A DNA stretch of 7,700 nt from an uncultured Collinsella sp. (GCA_958407555.1 CATYJC010000086.1:1-7700); one strand, 5' to 3'. Shown: positions 1-5,782, counted from the first letter of the stretch. Notes: a model not told the origin generated them from the sequence alone. Numbers and translations: made by a program.

Positions 1-80
1 GCATCGGTGCCCTGATTGGCTCGCATACCGGCCCCGGCACGGTGGCCGTCTTCTTTATGGGCGACAAGCGCGTGGATTAG
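1..80 (+). CDS. DegV family protein, C-terminal end only (partial)
   Basis: This is the last 25 codons of a gene that begins before the window; the first complete codon is at position 3 and the stop is TAG at 78-80. The residues include IGSHTGPGTVAVFFMG, which matches the conserved C-terminal 'G-x-H-x-GPG' signature of DegV proteins. In that family these residues belong to the C-terminal domain that helps hold a bound fatty acid, and DegV/FakB-type proteins deliver fatty acids to a fatty-acid kinase. The assignment rests on this short tail alone. The exact subfamily and any link to a fatty-acid kinase cannot be judged from here. Confidence 0.7.
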   Translation, partial: IGALIGSHTGPGTVAVFFMGDKRVD

Positions 81-145
81 CGTTTGTGGGCTGGCTGACG
101 GTTTTAACGGCTGCGCCTGTCCCTCCTGACACTTGATAACAGAAA

Positions 146-178
146 AAGGCCCGTCCCGTTGTTTGCGGGACGGGCCTT
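146..178 (-). terminator. Rho-independent terminator, mainly for the minus-strand TIM-barrel gene
   Basis: Two perfectly complementary 13-base arms (146-158 and 166-178) enclose a 7-base loop (159-165). Read on the minus strand the stem is followed by a T-rich run (the complement of the A-run at 143-147), the classic intrinsic terminator shape, 11 bases beyond the stop of the 189-1280 gene. On the plus strand the stem is followed by GCTGTTGCGG with no real T-tract, so it is a weaker candidate terminator for the DegV gene ending at position 80. It may still serve both convergent genes. Confidence 0.85.
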
Positions 179-188
179 GCTGTTGCGG

Positions 189-1280
189 CTAGCGTTTCTT
201 TCCGCGGAAGAAAAAGCCGTGCAGCGAGGGCTTGAGTCCGCGGTTGGCGCGACGTTCCTCGATATGATCGTGGATCGAAGCGACGCGTTCGATGACTTCG
301 TCGGGGATCGGCACATCGGGATTCATGTTCTCGACCTGGCTGACCTCGGCGGCGGCGACCTGGTCGATAATGGGCACATCGTCGCGCGAGATGACGGGCG
401 TGGCGTCTTCCTTCATCTTGCGATAGCGCTGCATCATGTCGGTCTGAAGCTGCTGGGCCGAAGGCGGCGTCCAGATGATGGCATTGGCGCCGGCAGCGAT
501 GGTCTCACGGATGCTCTCGGGCGTCTTGCCGCCCGGTGCGATGAGCGGCAGGTTGGGATAGTGCTCGCGCAGTTCACGCAGGACCTGCGGCGTGTTCTTG
601 CCGGCCGCGATGTTGAGGATCTTGGCTCCGGCGCGCACCTTGGCGTGAGCATCGTCGTCGCAGCGAACGACCGTGGCGATGACGGGGATGTCGGCGATGT
701 TGGTGATGTGCTCGACCATCTCGGCGGTAGCGGGGGAATTGACCACGCAGCCCGCCGCGCCCTGCATCTCGGAGACGGCCGCCATCTGCACGGAACGCTT
801 ACCGGTGGTGGTGCCGCCGCCAACGCCCACAAAGACCGGGCACTCGGCAACAGTCAGCAACGCTTGCGTAATGGCGGGCTGCGGCGTGAAGGGGTAGACG
901 GCAAACACGGCGTCGGCATTGGAGTTGCGGATGACCGCCACGTCGGTGGTGTAGATGAGCGATTTGATGCGGCGGCCAAAGAGCGTAAAGCCGCTGGCCC
1001 CCTCGATCTCATCGGGCATACGGAGGGCTGCCTTGCGCAGACGCCCGTCGATGGGCAGCGGCTCCATGGGCAAAAGGCCGTTGGGAGTTACGGCCACCTG
1101 GGGCTCGGTAAATTCGTCTGCAAGCTCAACCTCGGAGAAGTCGACCGAGGCGACGATGTCCTCGTGAACCTCGGCGGGAACATCGATGGGGGCTTGGTCG
1201 TTCGTCGCGGCAGGCGTCTCGAAGGAGCTGGTGCCGACAAAGGCGTCGACGCGCTCGTTCAAATCGTTGAGAGAATCCAT
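189..1280 (-). CDS. Conserved TIM-barrel (phosphate-binding barrel-like) protein with N- and C-terminal extensions
   Basis: The product is 363 residues. Residues about 88-290 form the conserved core, which resembles (beta/alpha)8 phosphate-binding barrels. It contains VYPFTPQP (128-135), GVGGGTTTG (152-160), the strand-loop IAPGG (247-251) and GANAIIWTPP (264-273), as expected for C-terminal barrel strands that grip a phosphate. From memory, short Firmicutes homologues of this core are annotated only as 'hydrolase' or 'beta/alpha barrel protein', and I know of no demonstrated reaction. Residues 1-87 are acidic and probably partly disordered. Residues 291-363 end in a basic tail (FFFRGKKR). 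There are no signal peptide or membrane segments, so it should be cytosolic. ATG at 1280 was chosen as the first start; its ribosome site is weak (only GGA-like). A strong hairpin follows the gene, so it is probably monocistronic. Substrate unknown. Confidence 0.75.
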   Translation of the reverse strand: MDSLNDLNERVDAFVGTSSFETPAATNDQAPIDVPAEVHEDIVASVDFSEVELADEFTEPQVAVTPNGLLPMEPLPIDGRLRKAALRMPDEIEGASGFTLFGRRIKSLIYTTDVAVIRNSNADAVFAVYPFTPQPAITQALLTVAECPVFVGVGGGTTTGKRSVQMAAVSEMQGAAGCVVNSPATAEMVEHITNIADIPVIATVVRCDDDAHAKVRAGAKILNIAAGKNTPQVLRELREHYPNLPLIAPGGKTPESIRETIAAGANAIIWTPPSAQQLQTDMMQRYRKMKEDATPVISRDDVPIIDQVAAAEVSQVENMNPDVPIPDEVIERVASIHDHIEERRANRGLKPSLHGFFFRGKKR

Positions 1281-1310
1281 GGCGGTCCGTTTCTATGCTG
1301 TGCGGTCGGC

Positions 1311-1338
1311 AGTGTACGACCGGCGTTGCGAGTGCTAA
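1311..1338 (-). promoter_or_regulatory. Candidate promoter of the TIM-barrel gene
   Basis: On the minus strand TTAGCA (1338-1333), a 16-base spacer and TACACT (1316-1311) look like a -35/-10 pair, placing the transcript start roughly 25 bases before the ATG at 1280. The -35 lies inside the 9-mer TTAGCACTC. On the plus strand the same bases read TGCTAAAT, which could instead be an extended -10. This is reading by eye only. Confidence 0.3.
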
Positions 1339-1428
1339 ATCGTTTGACGAGTTGATTTTTCCCCGCTGCGCCATCCGTTAGACTGAAGGGCCGGCGAACG
1401 TGAAGGAGCTGTGGTGGCGGGAATCGAG

Positions 1429-1438
1429 GTGCTATCTT
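1429..1438 (+). promoter_or_regulatory. Candidate extended -10 promoter for the 56-residue membrane protein
   Basis: GTGCTATCTT contains a TGn extended -10 followed by TATCTT (1433-1438). It implies a start near 1445 and a leader of about 28 bases carrying the ribosome site at 1457-1464. No convincing -35 is visible, which is tolerable for an extended -10 promoter. The motif resembles those before two other genes in the window (near 5100 and 6387). Confidence 0.35.
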
Positions 1439-1472
1439 GAATGTCCCGTATACAAAAGAGAGGTAACGCGGT

Positions 1473-1643
1473 ATGGAATTCTCGGCAATGTTGGGCTCGA
1501 TTGGCCTATGCGTGGGCGCAATCGTTGCCGCCGCGGTCATCTACTTTGCGGTCACGGCCATTAAGGGCAAAAAGGCCGAGCGCAAGGAGCGTGAAGCGCT
1601 TGCGCGGCATGAGGACCAGCAGGACAGGCGCGCACGGCGATAG
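1473..1643 (+). CDS. Small single-pass membrane protein, 56 residues, function unknown
   Basis: This short reading frame encodes 56 residues, ATG 1473 to TAG 1641-1643. Residues about 5-29 form one hydrophobic, Gly/Ala/Val-rich transmembrane helix (with AIVAAAVIYFAV at its centre). A strongly charged tail rich in Lys, Arg and Glu follows (31-56, including KGKKAERKEREALARHE), probably helical. The positive residues directly after the helix predict the tail on the cytoplasmic side. A purine-rich ribosome site, AGAGAGGT (1457-1464), sits 8 bases before the ATG, and a candidate promoter lies upstream. The overlapping frames (ATG 1441 or GTG 1400) give Arg/Trp-rich sequences with poorer start signals. 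I do not recognise a family. It converges on the RNA methyltransferase with only 24 bases between the stop codons and could be an accessory or stress-type membrane peptide, but nothing here shows which. Confidence 0.6.
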   Translation: MEFSAMLGSIGLCVGAIVAAAVIYFAVTAIKGKKAERKEREALARHEDQQDRRARR

Positions 1644-1667
1644 CTTGTTGAGTTTTGAATCCGTGCG

Positions 1668-2771
1668 CTAGCTGCGTTTTCGGACCAGGGCGATATAGAA
1701 GCCCTCAAAGTCGCGACTGGGCGGAATGGTCAGCGTGCCGGGCATGCCGTTGGCAATGGCCGAGACGTGGCCTTCGGCAATGGCTTCGGTAAGGGCGTTG
1801 CACTCGATATGCGGATCCTCGCCGGCACCCTGGGCGCGACGCGCTTCGCTTTCGCTTGGCGTGCCGTCGAGGGGGATGAGCTCGCAGTCCATGTGCTTGT
1901 CGAGGGTCTCTTGCAGGGCATCCTCGTTTTCCTGCGGCAAGATCGAACAGGTCGAATAGACGAGCGTGCCGCCCGGTTTGAGGGCCCCCATGGCGCGGTC
2001 CAGAAGCGCGCGCTGCGAGCGGGCGCACTTAACGAGCAACTGTTCGGTGAGGCCGCGCAGGCTCTTTTCGTTGCCGCTGATGACGGTGCCCGTGCCGGTG
2101 CAGGGGGCGTCGAGCAGGATACGGTCAAAGCGGAAGAACTCGTCGAGCTCGCGTGCGTCAATGCGCATGACGGGCACGTTTTTGGCGCCCTGGCGGCCCA
2201 AGTTTGCCTCGAGCTTTTCGGCGCGGGGAATGCTCATCTCACAGGCGGTGAGGTGCGCCTGTCCCTGGGTGAGGGCGGCGATCTGCGTCGTCTTGCCGCC
2301 GGGGGCCGCGCACATGTCCAGGATGTCCTCGCCGGCCTGGGCGCCCAGCACCAAAGGCGGCATCATGGACGACAGGCTCTGCAGGTAGATCTTGCCGTCA
2401 CGGTAGATGTCGAGGTCCCACAGGTCGGATACCTGGGCGTCGGGCAGGATGAAGGCATCCTGATACCACGCGACGGAGCGGTGGGCGATCCCGGCGGCGT
2501 CGAGTGCCGCGGCAATGTCCTCGGCGGTCGCCTTGAGCGTGTTGGCGCGCAGCGTGACCGGGCGCGCGGCTGCGGCGCCAAAGCCTTCGATCATGAGCTC
2601 GGCATCGGCAGGCGTATAGGCGCCAGCAATCGTGTCGACCATAAAGCGCGGCAGGTCGATGGCACAGGGAAGGGCGGCAAGCTGATCGGAAAGCTCGGTG
2701 GCGGCAAACTGCCTAAGCTTGAGCTCGGGCTTAACCTGCTTTTTCTGCCTACGACGACGCGGCTTCGACAT
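1668..2771 (-). CDS. RsmB/NOP (NOL1/NOP2/Sun) family SAM-dependent RNA cytosine-5 methyltransferase
   Basis: The 367-residue product should transfer a methyl group from S-adenosylmethionine to carbon 5 of a cytosine in RNA. The N-terminus is very basic (residues 2-12, RNA contact likely). RANTLK (75-80) is the family's pre-catalytic motif, and YLQSLSSMMPP (129-139) corresponds to the 'Q-x-x-SS-M' segment. The Rossmann fold follows: motif I DMCAAPGGKT (152-161, SAM binding), motif IV DAPCTGTG (221-228, Cys224) and motif VI YSTCS (272-276, Cys275). Both Cys residues used by this family (catalysis and product release) are present, so it looks active. The C-terminus has FEGFYIALVRK, the usual closing strand, with no added PUA-type domain. 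ATG at 2771 has a good ribosome site (AAGGA, 2783-2779). It lies 59 bases downstream of the synthetase-like gene with no terminator seen between them, so co-transcription is likely. The target (rRNA or tRNA) cannot be read from sequence. Confidence 0.88.
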   Translation of the reverse strand: MSKPRRRRQKKQVKPELKLRQFAATELSDQLAALPCAIDLPRFMVDTIAGAYTPADAELMIEGFGAAAARPVTLRANTLKATAEDIAAALDAAGIAHRSVAWYQDAFILPDAQVSDLWDLDIYRDGKIYLQSLSSMMPPLVLGAQAGEDILDMCAAPGGKTTQIAALTQGQAHLTACEMSIPRAEKLEANLGRQGAKNVPVMRIDARELDEFFRFDRILLDAPCTGTGTVISGNEKSLRGLTEQLLVKCARSQRALLDRAMGALKPGGTLVYSTCSILPQENEDALQETLDKHMDCELIPLDGTPSESEARRAQGAGEDPHIECNALTEAIAEGHVSAIANGMPGTLTIPPSRDFEGFYIALVRKRS

Positions 2772-2830
2772 CCGTCTTTCCTTCCCGTCCCAATTTGACT
2801 ACTTTCCGGGTACGCTGCTGCTGGCGTGTT

Positions 2831-4981
2831 TTAGTACTGGCTCTCGTGCTTGCTAAAGAAGTCGAAGCGCGGGGGCAGCGGCTTCACGCGGTGCTCGCCG
2901 GGCTTCTCGCCCAGGCTCTCCACAAACTCGTCCGTTGAGGCAAAGATGTTGTCCCAGCTAAAGAAGGCGACCGGGTCGACGTCGAAGTACTCGCAGATGA
3001 GCTCGCAGCCGGCCGGGACGATGCCGTGCATCAGGACGGTCGCCACGCGCAGCTCGGTAAAGGCGTCGACCAGGGCCTGCTTCATGGCGGCGTTGGCTGG
3101 CTCGCCCTCGAGCTTGTTGGCGGCCTTGGAGGCATCGCTCCAGCGCTTGTTGGCGGCGCGCAGGTAGTCGTCGCACACGGCGAGCGCGCGGTGCGTCTCG
3201 AACTTGTACATGGCCTGCTCAAAGGCAAGGGCGGCCTGCTCGGCAGCCTCGACCACGGCGGCAGAGGCTGCGCCGGCCGGAATGCAACCGTTGCGGTACG
3301 GGCTCTCGTCGCCCTCCTTGACGGCGACGCCGTAGAAGCAGCTGCGGGCCAGGCGGTTGAACACGCCGGTCAAAAGGGCGCTCTCCTTAAGGGCCGGATC
3401 GATGACGCGCTTGTCGTCGCAGGCGCGCACCTCGTTGCCGTCCTTGTCCTTGCCGGTCACACGCGTGTCATATGCCTTGGGGCTAAAGCTCACCGGCTTC
3501 TCGGACAGGCCGAGCGACAGCCAATGCGCGCGCATCTGCTCGCAGGTGTAGTGGTTGAGCAGGTCGTCTGCCGGCGGGGGAGGCGTCTGCGAGGACGAGC
3601 TGGCCTTTTTGCCCATGTAGAGCAGGTGGTAGCAAGCGCTGACGGTGCTCTGCGTAAGGTTCCAGCCCAGGGCCTCCCACATGGCGGTCTGCGCGATGCA
3701 GTAGAAGTAGATGTTGTCCTGACCGATGAACTGGTAGATCTGCGCGTCGTCCGAGCACCACCAGTCGCGCCAGTCGAGTGAGCTGTGCTGATAGGTGGGC
3801 GCGGGGACCTGCGTGGAATCGGCGGCGGGCTCGCCCATGAGGGCGGCGTCCTGGGCGGCGACACCCTCAGTTACGCCGGCGGCCTTGGCATCGCGTGCGA
3901 GCACGGTGCGCGTATAGCTGATGGGCGCCCACAGGCTCTCGGGCCAGCACCAGCAGGTGACGTCGTTCACGCCGTCGACCTCGGGCACCGGAACGCCCCA
4001 GTCGATGTTACCGGTGATGCGGAAGGGCACGAGCGCCTTGCCGCTGCGGAAGCGCACACCGCCGTTGGCGAGCACCGCGTGGGCGTCGTCGCGCTCCTTC
4101 CAGCTGGGGAAGGTGACGGTAAAGCTGCTCTTGTTGCCCTCGGGTTCCAGCACGGTGTGCTCGGGGAGCTGGTCCTCGACGGCGTCGAAGGCCTCGCGGA
4201 ACTTGTTCTGAATGTAGAGCTGAGCCGGCAGCAGCCACTCTTCCATGGTCTTGGAGACCACGGAGCGAACCTGCGGGTTCTGGGCGAGCTTGGCGGTGTA
4301 GGTCTTCATAAAGTCGAGGTAGGCCGGCAGGTCGAAGTAGAGGTTGTCGACCGGGCGCAGCTCGGGCACCTCGCCGGTGAGCTGGCTCTTGGGCGCGATG
4401 AGCTCCTCGGGCTCAAACTGGTGACCCAGGTCGCACTCGTCGGCGTACGCCTTCTCGGACTTGCAGCCCTGAATGGGGCAGCGGCCGATCACCTGACGGC
4501 CGTTGAGGAACGTGCCGGCCTTGGCGTCGTAGAACTGCAGCGTGGAGCGCTTGGAGATGGTGCCCTGCTCGTGCAGGCGCTCGATAATCTCGGCGGTCAC
4601 TTCGTTGTGAATCTGCGCAGCCGGCTCAAGGCCCGAGCCGCCGTAGATATCGCAGCTGATGTTGTAGTTGTTGAGGGTCGCGGCCTGGCGGGAGTGATTG
4701 GACTCGACGTACTCGCCGATGGACTTGTCGTAGCCTTCGTTCTCCTTGAGCTTGCGGTAGCTCTCCATGATGGGCGAGCCGTAGCAGTCGGTGCCCGAGG
4801 TGAAGATAACGTTCTCGCGGCCCAGACGGTCGCGCAGGAAGCGGGCGAAGAAGTCGGCCGGGACAAAGACGCCGCCAACGTGGCCAAAGTGAAGGCCCTT
4901 GTTGCCGTAGGGCTCGCCGGCGGTAACGATGGCGCGGCGAGGCCAGCTGGGACGGTCGTTCATGGAGTATCTAGATGCCAT
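2831..4981 (-). CDS. Methionyl-tRNA-synthetase-like class I tRNA ligase, divergent
   Basis: The product is 716 residues from ATG 4979-4981, chosen because AAGGAG lies just upstream and because the longer frame (to 5074) would start above the likely promoter. It has the MetRS layout: PYGNKGLHFGHVGG (24-37, HIGH-type ATP motif), TSGTDCYGSP (about 62-70, usually GTDEHG), a zinc knuckle (Cys168, Cys173, Cys183, His187), EPEELIAPKSQLTGEVPELR after it, DWGVPVP (327-333), FIGQDNIYFY (418-427), a KMSKS-position loop KKASSSS (458-464), and a helical C-terminal anticodon-binding-type domain. There is no C-terminal tRNA-binding EMAPII domain. Differences are marked: the His and Trp of MetRS 'FHxxxWP' are Tyr427 and Gln431, 'WxDA' becomes WPESLWAP (346-353), and a segment of about 60 residues (about 262-322) is added. 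From memory, anaerobic Firmicutes carry similar proteins with the same KKASSSS loop, annotated only as class I tRNA ligase family. It could be the MetRS or, more likely in my view, a paralogue. First gene of a likely pair with the methyltransferase. Confidence 0.8.
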   Translation of the reverse strand: MASRYSMNDRPSWPRRAIVTAGEPYGNKGLHFGHVGGVFVPADFFARFLRDRLGRENVIFTSGTDCYGSPIMESYRKLKENEGYDKSIGEYVESNHSRQAATLNNYNISCDIYGGSGLEPAAQIHNEVTAEIIERLHEQGTISKRSTLQFYDAKAGTFLNGRQVIGRCPIQGCKSEKAYADECDLGHQFEPEELIAPKSQLTGEVPELRPVDNLYFDLPAYLDFMKTYTAKLAQNPQVRSVVSKTMEEWLLPAQLYIQNKFREAFDAVEDQLPEHTVLEPEGNKSSFTVTFPSWKERDDAHAVLANGGVRFRSGKALVPFRITGNIDWGVPVPEVDGVNDVTCWCWPESLWAPISYTRTVLARDAKAAGVTEGVAAQDAALMGEPAADSTQVPAPTYQHSSLDWRDWWCSDDAQIYQFIGQDNIYFYCIAQTAMWEALGWNLTQSTVSACYHLLYMGKKASSSSQTPPPPADDLLNHYTCEQMRAHWLSLGLSEKPVSFSPKAYDTRVTGKDKDGNEVRACDDKRVIDPALKESALLTGVFNRLARSCFYGVAVKEGDESPYRNGCIPAGAASAAVVEAAEQAALAFEQAMYKFETHRALAVCDDYLRAANKRWSDASKAANKLEGEPANAAMKQALVDAFTELRVATVLMHGIVPAGCELICEYFDVDPVAFFSWDNIFASTDEFVESLGEKPGEHRVKPLPPRFDFFSKHESQY

Positions 4982-4985
4982 GGGA

Positions 4986-4991
4986 CTCCTT
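4986..4991 (-). promoter_or_regulatory. Ribosome binding site that fixes the synthetase-like start
   Basis: On the minus strand AAGGAG (4991-4986) lies 4 bases before the ATG at 4981. This is slightly close but the only strong Shine-Dalgarno match nearby. The in-frame ATG at 4996 lies upstream of it, and the one at 4966 is 19 bases away. Confidence 0.6.
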
Positions 4992-5062
4992 CGCATATGG
5001 TGAGGGCGCAGCCGGGCGCAAGGCCTGGCGACGCGGTGGTCAATTCGTGCATATCGTTCGAC

Positions 5063-5071
5063 ATTATCGCA
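5063..5071 (-). promoter_or_regulatory. Candidate extended -10 promoter for the synthetase-like gene
   Basis: On the minus strand TGCGATAAT is a TGn extended -10 with hexamer GATAAT (5068-5063). It would give a leader of about 75 bases before the ATG at 4981. No good -35 is visible. The leader is too short for a T-box, and I see no T-box or other riboswitch hallmark. Confidence 0.35.
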
Positions 5072-5099
5072 CATGCGGGCGGGTACGTGGCAGGGGCGC

Positions 5100-5105
5100 T
5101 ATCCT
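5100..5105 (+). promoter_or_regulatory. Candidate -10 element giving a leaderless transcript of the metalloprotease gene
   Basis: TATCCT (5100-5105), preceded by GCGC, sits 8 bases before the ATG at 5114. A transcript starting 7-8 bases after it would begin at or next to the start codon. No Shine-Dalgarno sequence is present before that ATG, which fits leaderless initiation. The -35 is not recognisable. Confidence 0.35.
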
Positions 5106-5113
5106 AAGATGCT

Positions 5114-5683
5114 ATGAATGAGATTTCCAACATACATGCGTTTGAGGACGAGGTTTTTCTGCACGCCTGCTTTGTGTGGGGGATGGCCGTGCTCGGCGCA
5201 TTTGCCGTGTGCCTGGTGCCGGTGTTCATGCTGCTGGGTGGACCCGCGGACCTGGATGCGGCTGACGCGGGTGGCTTGACGGCGGTCATGGGCTGGACAG
5301 TCGGCTTGGCTGCGGTCTCGATGGCGTCGTTTGCCGTACACGAGCTGGTGCATGCGGTGTTCTTTAAGCTGTTTGCGCCTGCCGGTGCGCGCGTGACCTT
5401 TGGGGCGAACCTCGAGACATGCATGATCTATGCCTGCGCCGAGGGCGTTGTGTATTCGCGCCGGCGGTACATGGTCATTTGCCTGGCGCCGACGGTTGTT
5501 TTGACGGCGGCGTTTGCCTTGGGCTTTGCGTTTTCGGGCTATCCTCTGCTGTGCTACCTGGCGGCCGGCTTGCATTTGTCGGGCTGTGTGGGCGACTGGT
5601 ATTACGTGCGGACCATTTTGCGCGACCGCTGCATTGTCGCCTGCGAGGACACGTCCTTTGGCGTTCGCTTTTTCGCAAGGTAG
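5114..5683 (+). CDS. DUF3267-type membrane zinc metalloprotease (putative zincin peptidase)
   Basis: The product is a 189-residue integral membrane protein. Hydrophobic segments lie at about 18-42, 56-76, 118-140 and 143-160. The zinc-binding motif HELVH (76-80) gives His76, His80 and the catalytic base Glu77 at the end of the second segment. HLSGCVGD (154-161) follows in the last membrane helix, and Asp161 is the expected third metal ligand, as in the 'N/H..S..GD' motif of DUF3267 and of site-2-protease-like zincins. FGANLETCMIYACAEG (97-111 region) and APTVVL (125-130) are also typical of the family, so the active site looks complete. The family presumably cleaves membrane-embedded or membrane-near substrates, but no substrate is known. 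It is divergent from the synthetase-like gene and 132 bases from it. It has no ribosome site and may be translated from a leaderless mRNA. A large palindrome follows the stop. Confidence 0.8.
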   Translation: MNEISNIHAFEDEVFLHACFVWGMAVLGAFAVCLVPVFMLLGGPADLDAADAGGLTAVMGWTVGLAAVSMASFAVHELVHAVFFKLFAPAGARVTFGANLETCMIYACAEGVVYSRRRYMVICLAPTVVLTAAFALGFAFSGYPLLCYLAAGLHLSGCVGDWYYVRTILRDRCIVACEDTSFGVRFFAR

Positions 5684-5697
5684 TCTTTTTGGGATGC

Positions 5698-5765
5698 TTT
5701 TTCTGGGACGGGGATTAAAAAATCATTAGGTACGCAATGATTTTTAAATCCCCGTCCCAGAAAAA
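5698..5765. repeat. Long near-perfect palindrome between the protease gene and queH
   Basis: Arms of 30 bases (5698-5727 and 5736-5765) are complementary except for one A-A mismatch (5717/5746), around an 8-base loop AGGTACGC. The outer half of each arm is GC-rich with core GGGACGGGG; the inner half is AT-rich, ending in AAAAATCATT. That inner 10-mer recurs as a direct copy just outside the right arm (5761-5770). There is no T-tract after the stem on either strand, so it is not a standard intrinsic terminator, although such a hairpin would probably hinder transcription or protect a 3' end. It looks like a REP/MITE-type dispersed palindrome, an inference that cannot be tested from one copy. 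Confidence 0.85.
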
Positions 5766-5776
5766 TCATTGTGGGA

Positions 5777-5782
5777 GAGGAG
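5777..5782 (+). promoter_or_regulatory. Ribosome binding site that fixes the queH start
   Basis: GAGGAG (5777-5782) is 6 bases before the ATG at 5789. The other in-frame starts fit worse: GTG 5771 precedes the site, and ATG 5783 touches it. The palindrome's right arm ends 11 bases upstream, so the hairpin leaves the site exposed. Confidence 0.65.

Noticed and set aside
1330..1338. GAGTGCTAA, an exact half of the CIRCE (HrcA) operator
   Set aside because: The partner half TTAGCACTC at the proper 9-base spacing is absent on either side (about 2 of 9 matches), and no heat-shock gene adjoins; better explained by promoter-like sequence or chance.
159..1355. A 398-codon open frame on the plus strand opposite the TIM-barrel gene
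   Set aside because: It mirrors a GC-rich gene; its product is a Gly/Asp/His/Arg-rich string without recognisable motifs, while the minus strand gives a conserved protein with a terminator in place.
1400..1671. Alternative frames GTG 1400 (54 codons) and ATG 1441 (76 codons) overlapping the small membrane protein
   Set aside because: Both give Arg/Trp/Cys-rich products without a coherent fold pattern and lack a properly spaced ribosome site; the frame at 1473 has one and encodes a clean membrane helix.
1767..2798. A 343-codon open frame opposite the RNA methyltransferase
   Set aside because: Shadow of the minus-strand gene, whose catalytic motifs are unmistakable; no family features on the plus strand.
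2772..2830. Possible terminator or promoter between the synthetase-like gene and the methyltransferase
   Set aside because: No stem with a T-run and no convincing -10/-35 pair; the spacing fits an operon.
4982..5062. T-box or amino-acid riboswitch in the leader of the synthetase-like gene
   Set aside because: The leader is only about 75 bases and shows neither the T-box core nor an antiterminator/terminator pair.
4982..5074. Upstream extension of the synthetase-like gene to ATG 5074
   Set aside because: The added residues are Arg/His-rich and non-conserved, the strong AAGGAG lies downstream of that start, and the candidate -10 would fall inside the extension.
3785..5107. A 440-codon open frame opposite the synthetase-like gene
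   Set aside because: Composition typical of a reverse-strand shadow (Val/Gly/Leu/Ala-rich, no motifs); the opposite strand carries the class I synthetase signatures.
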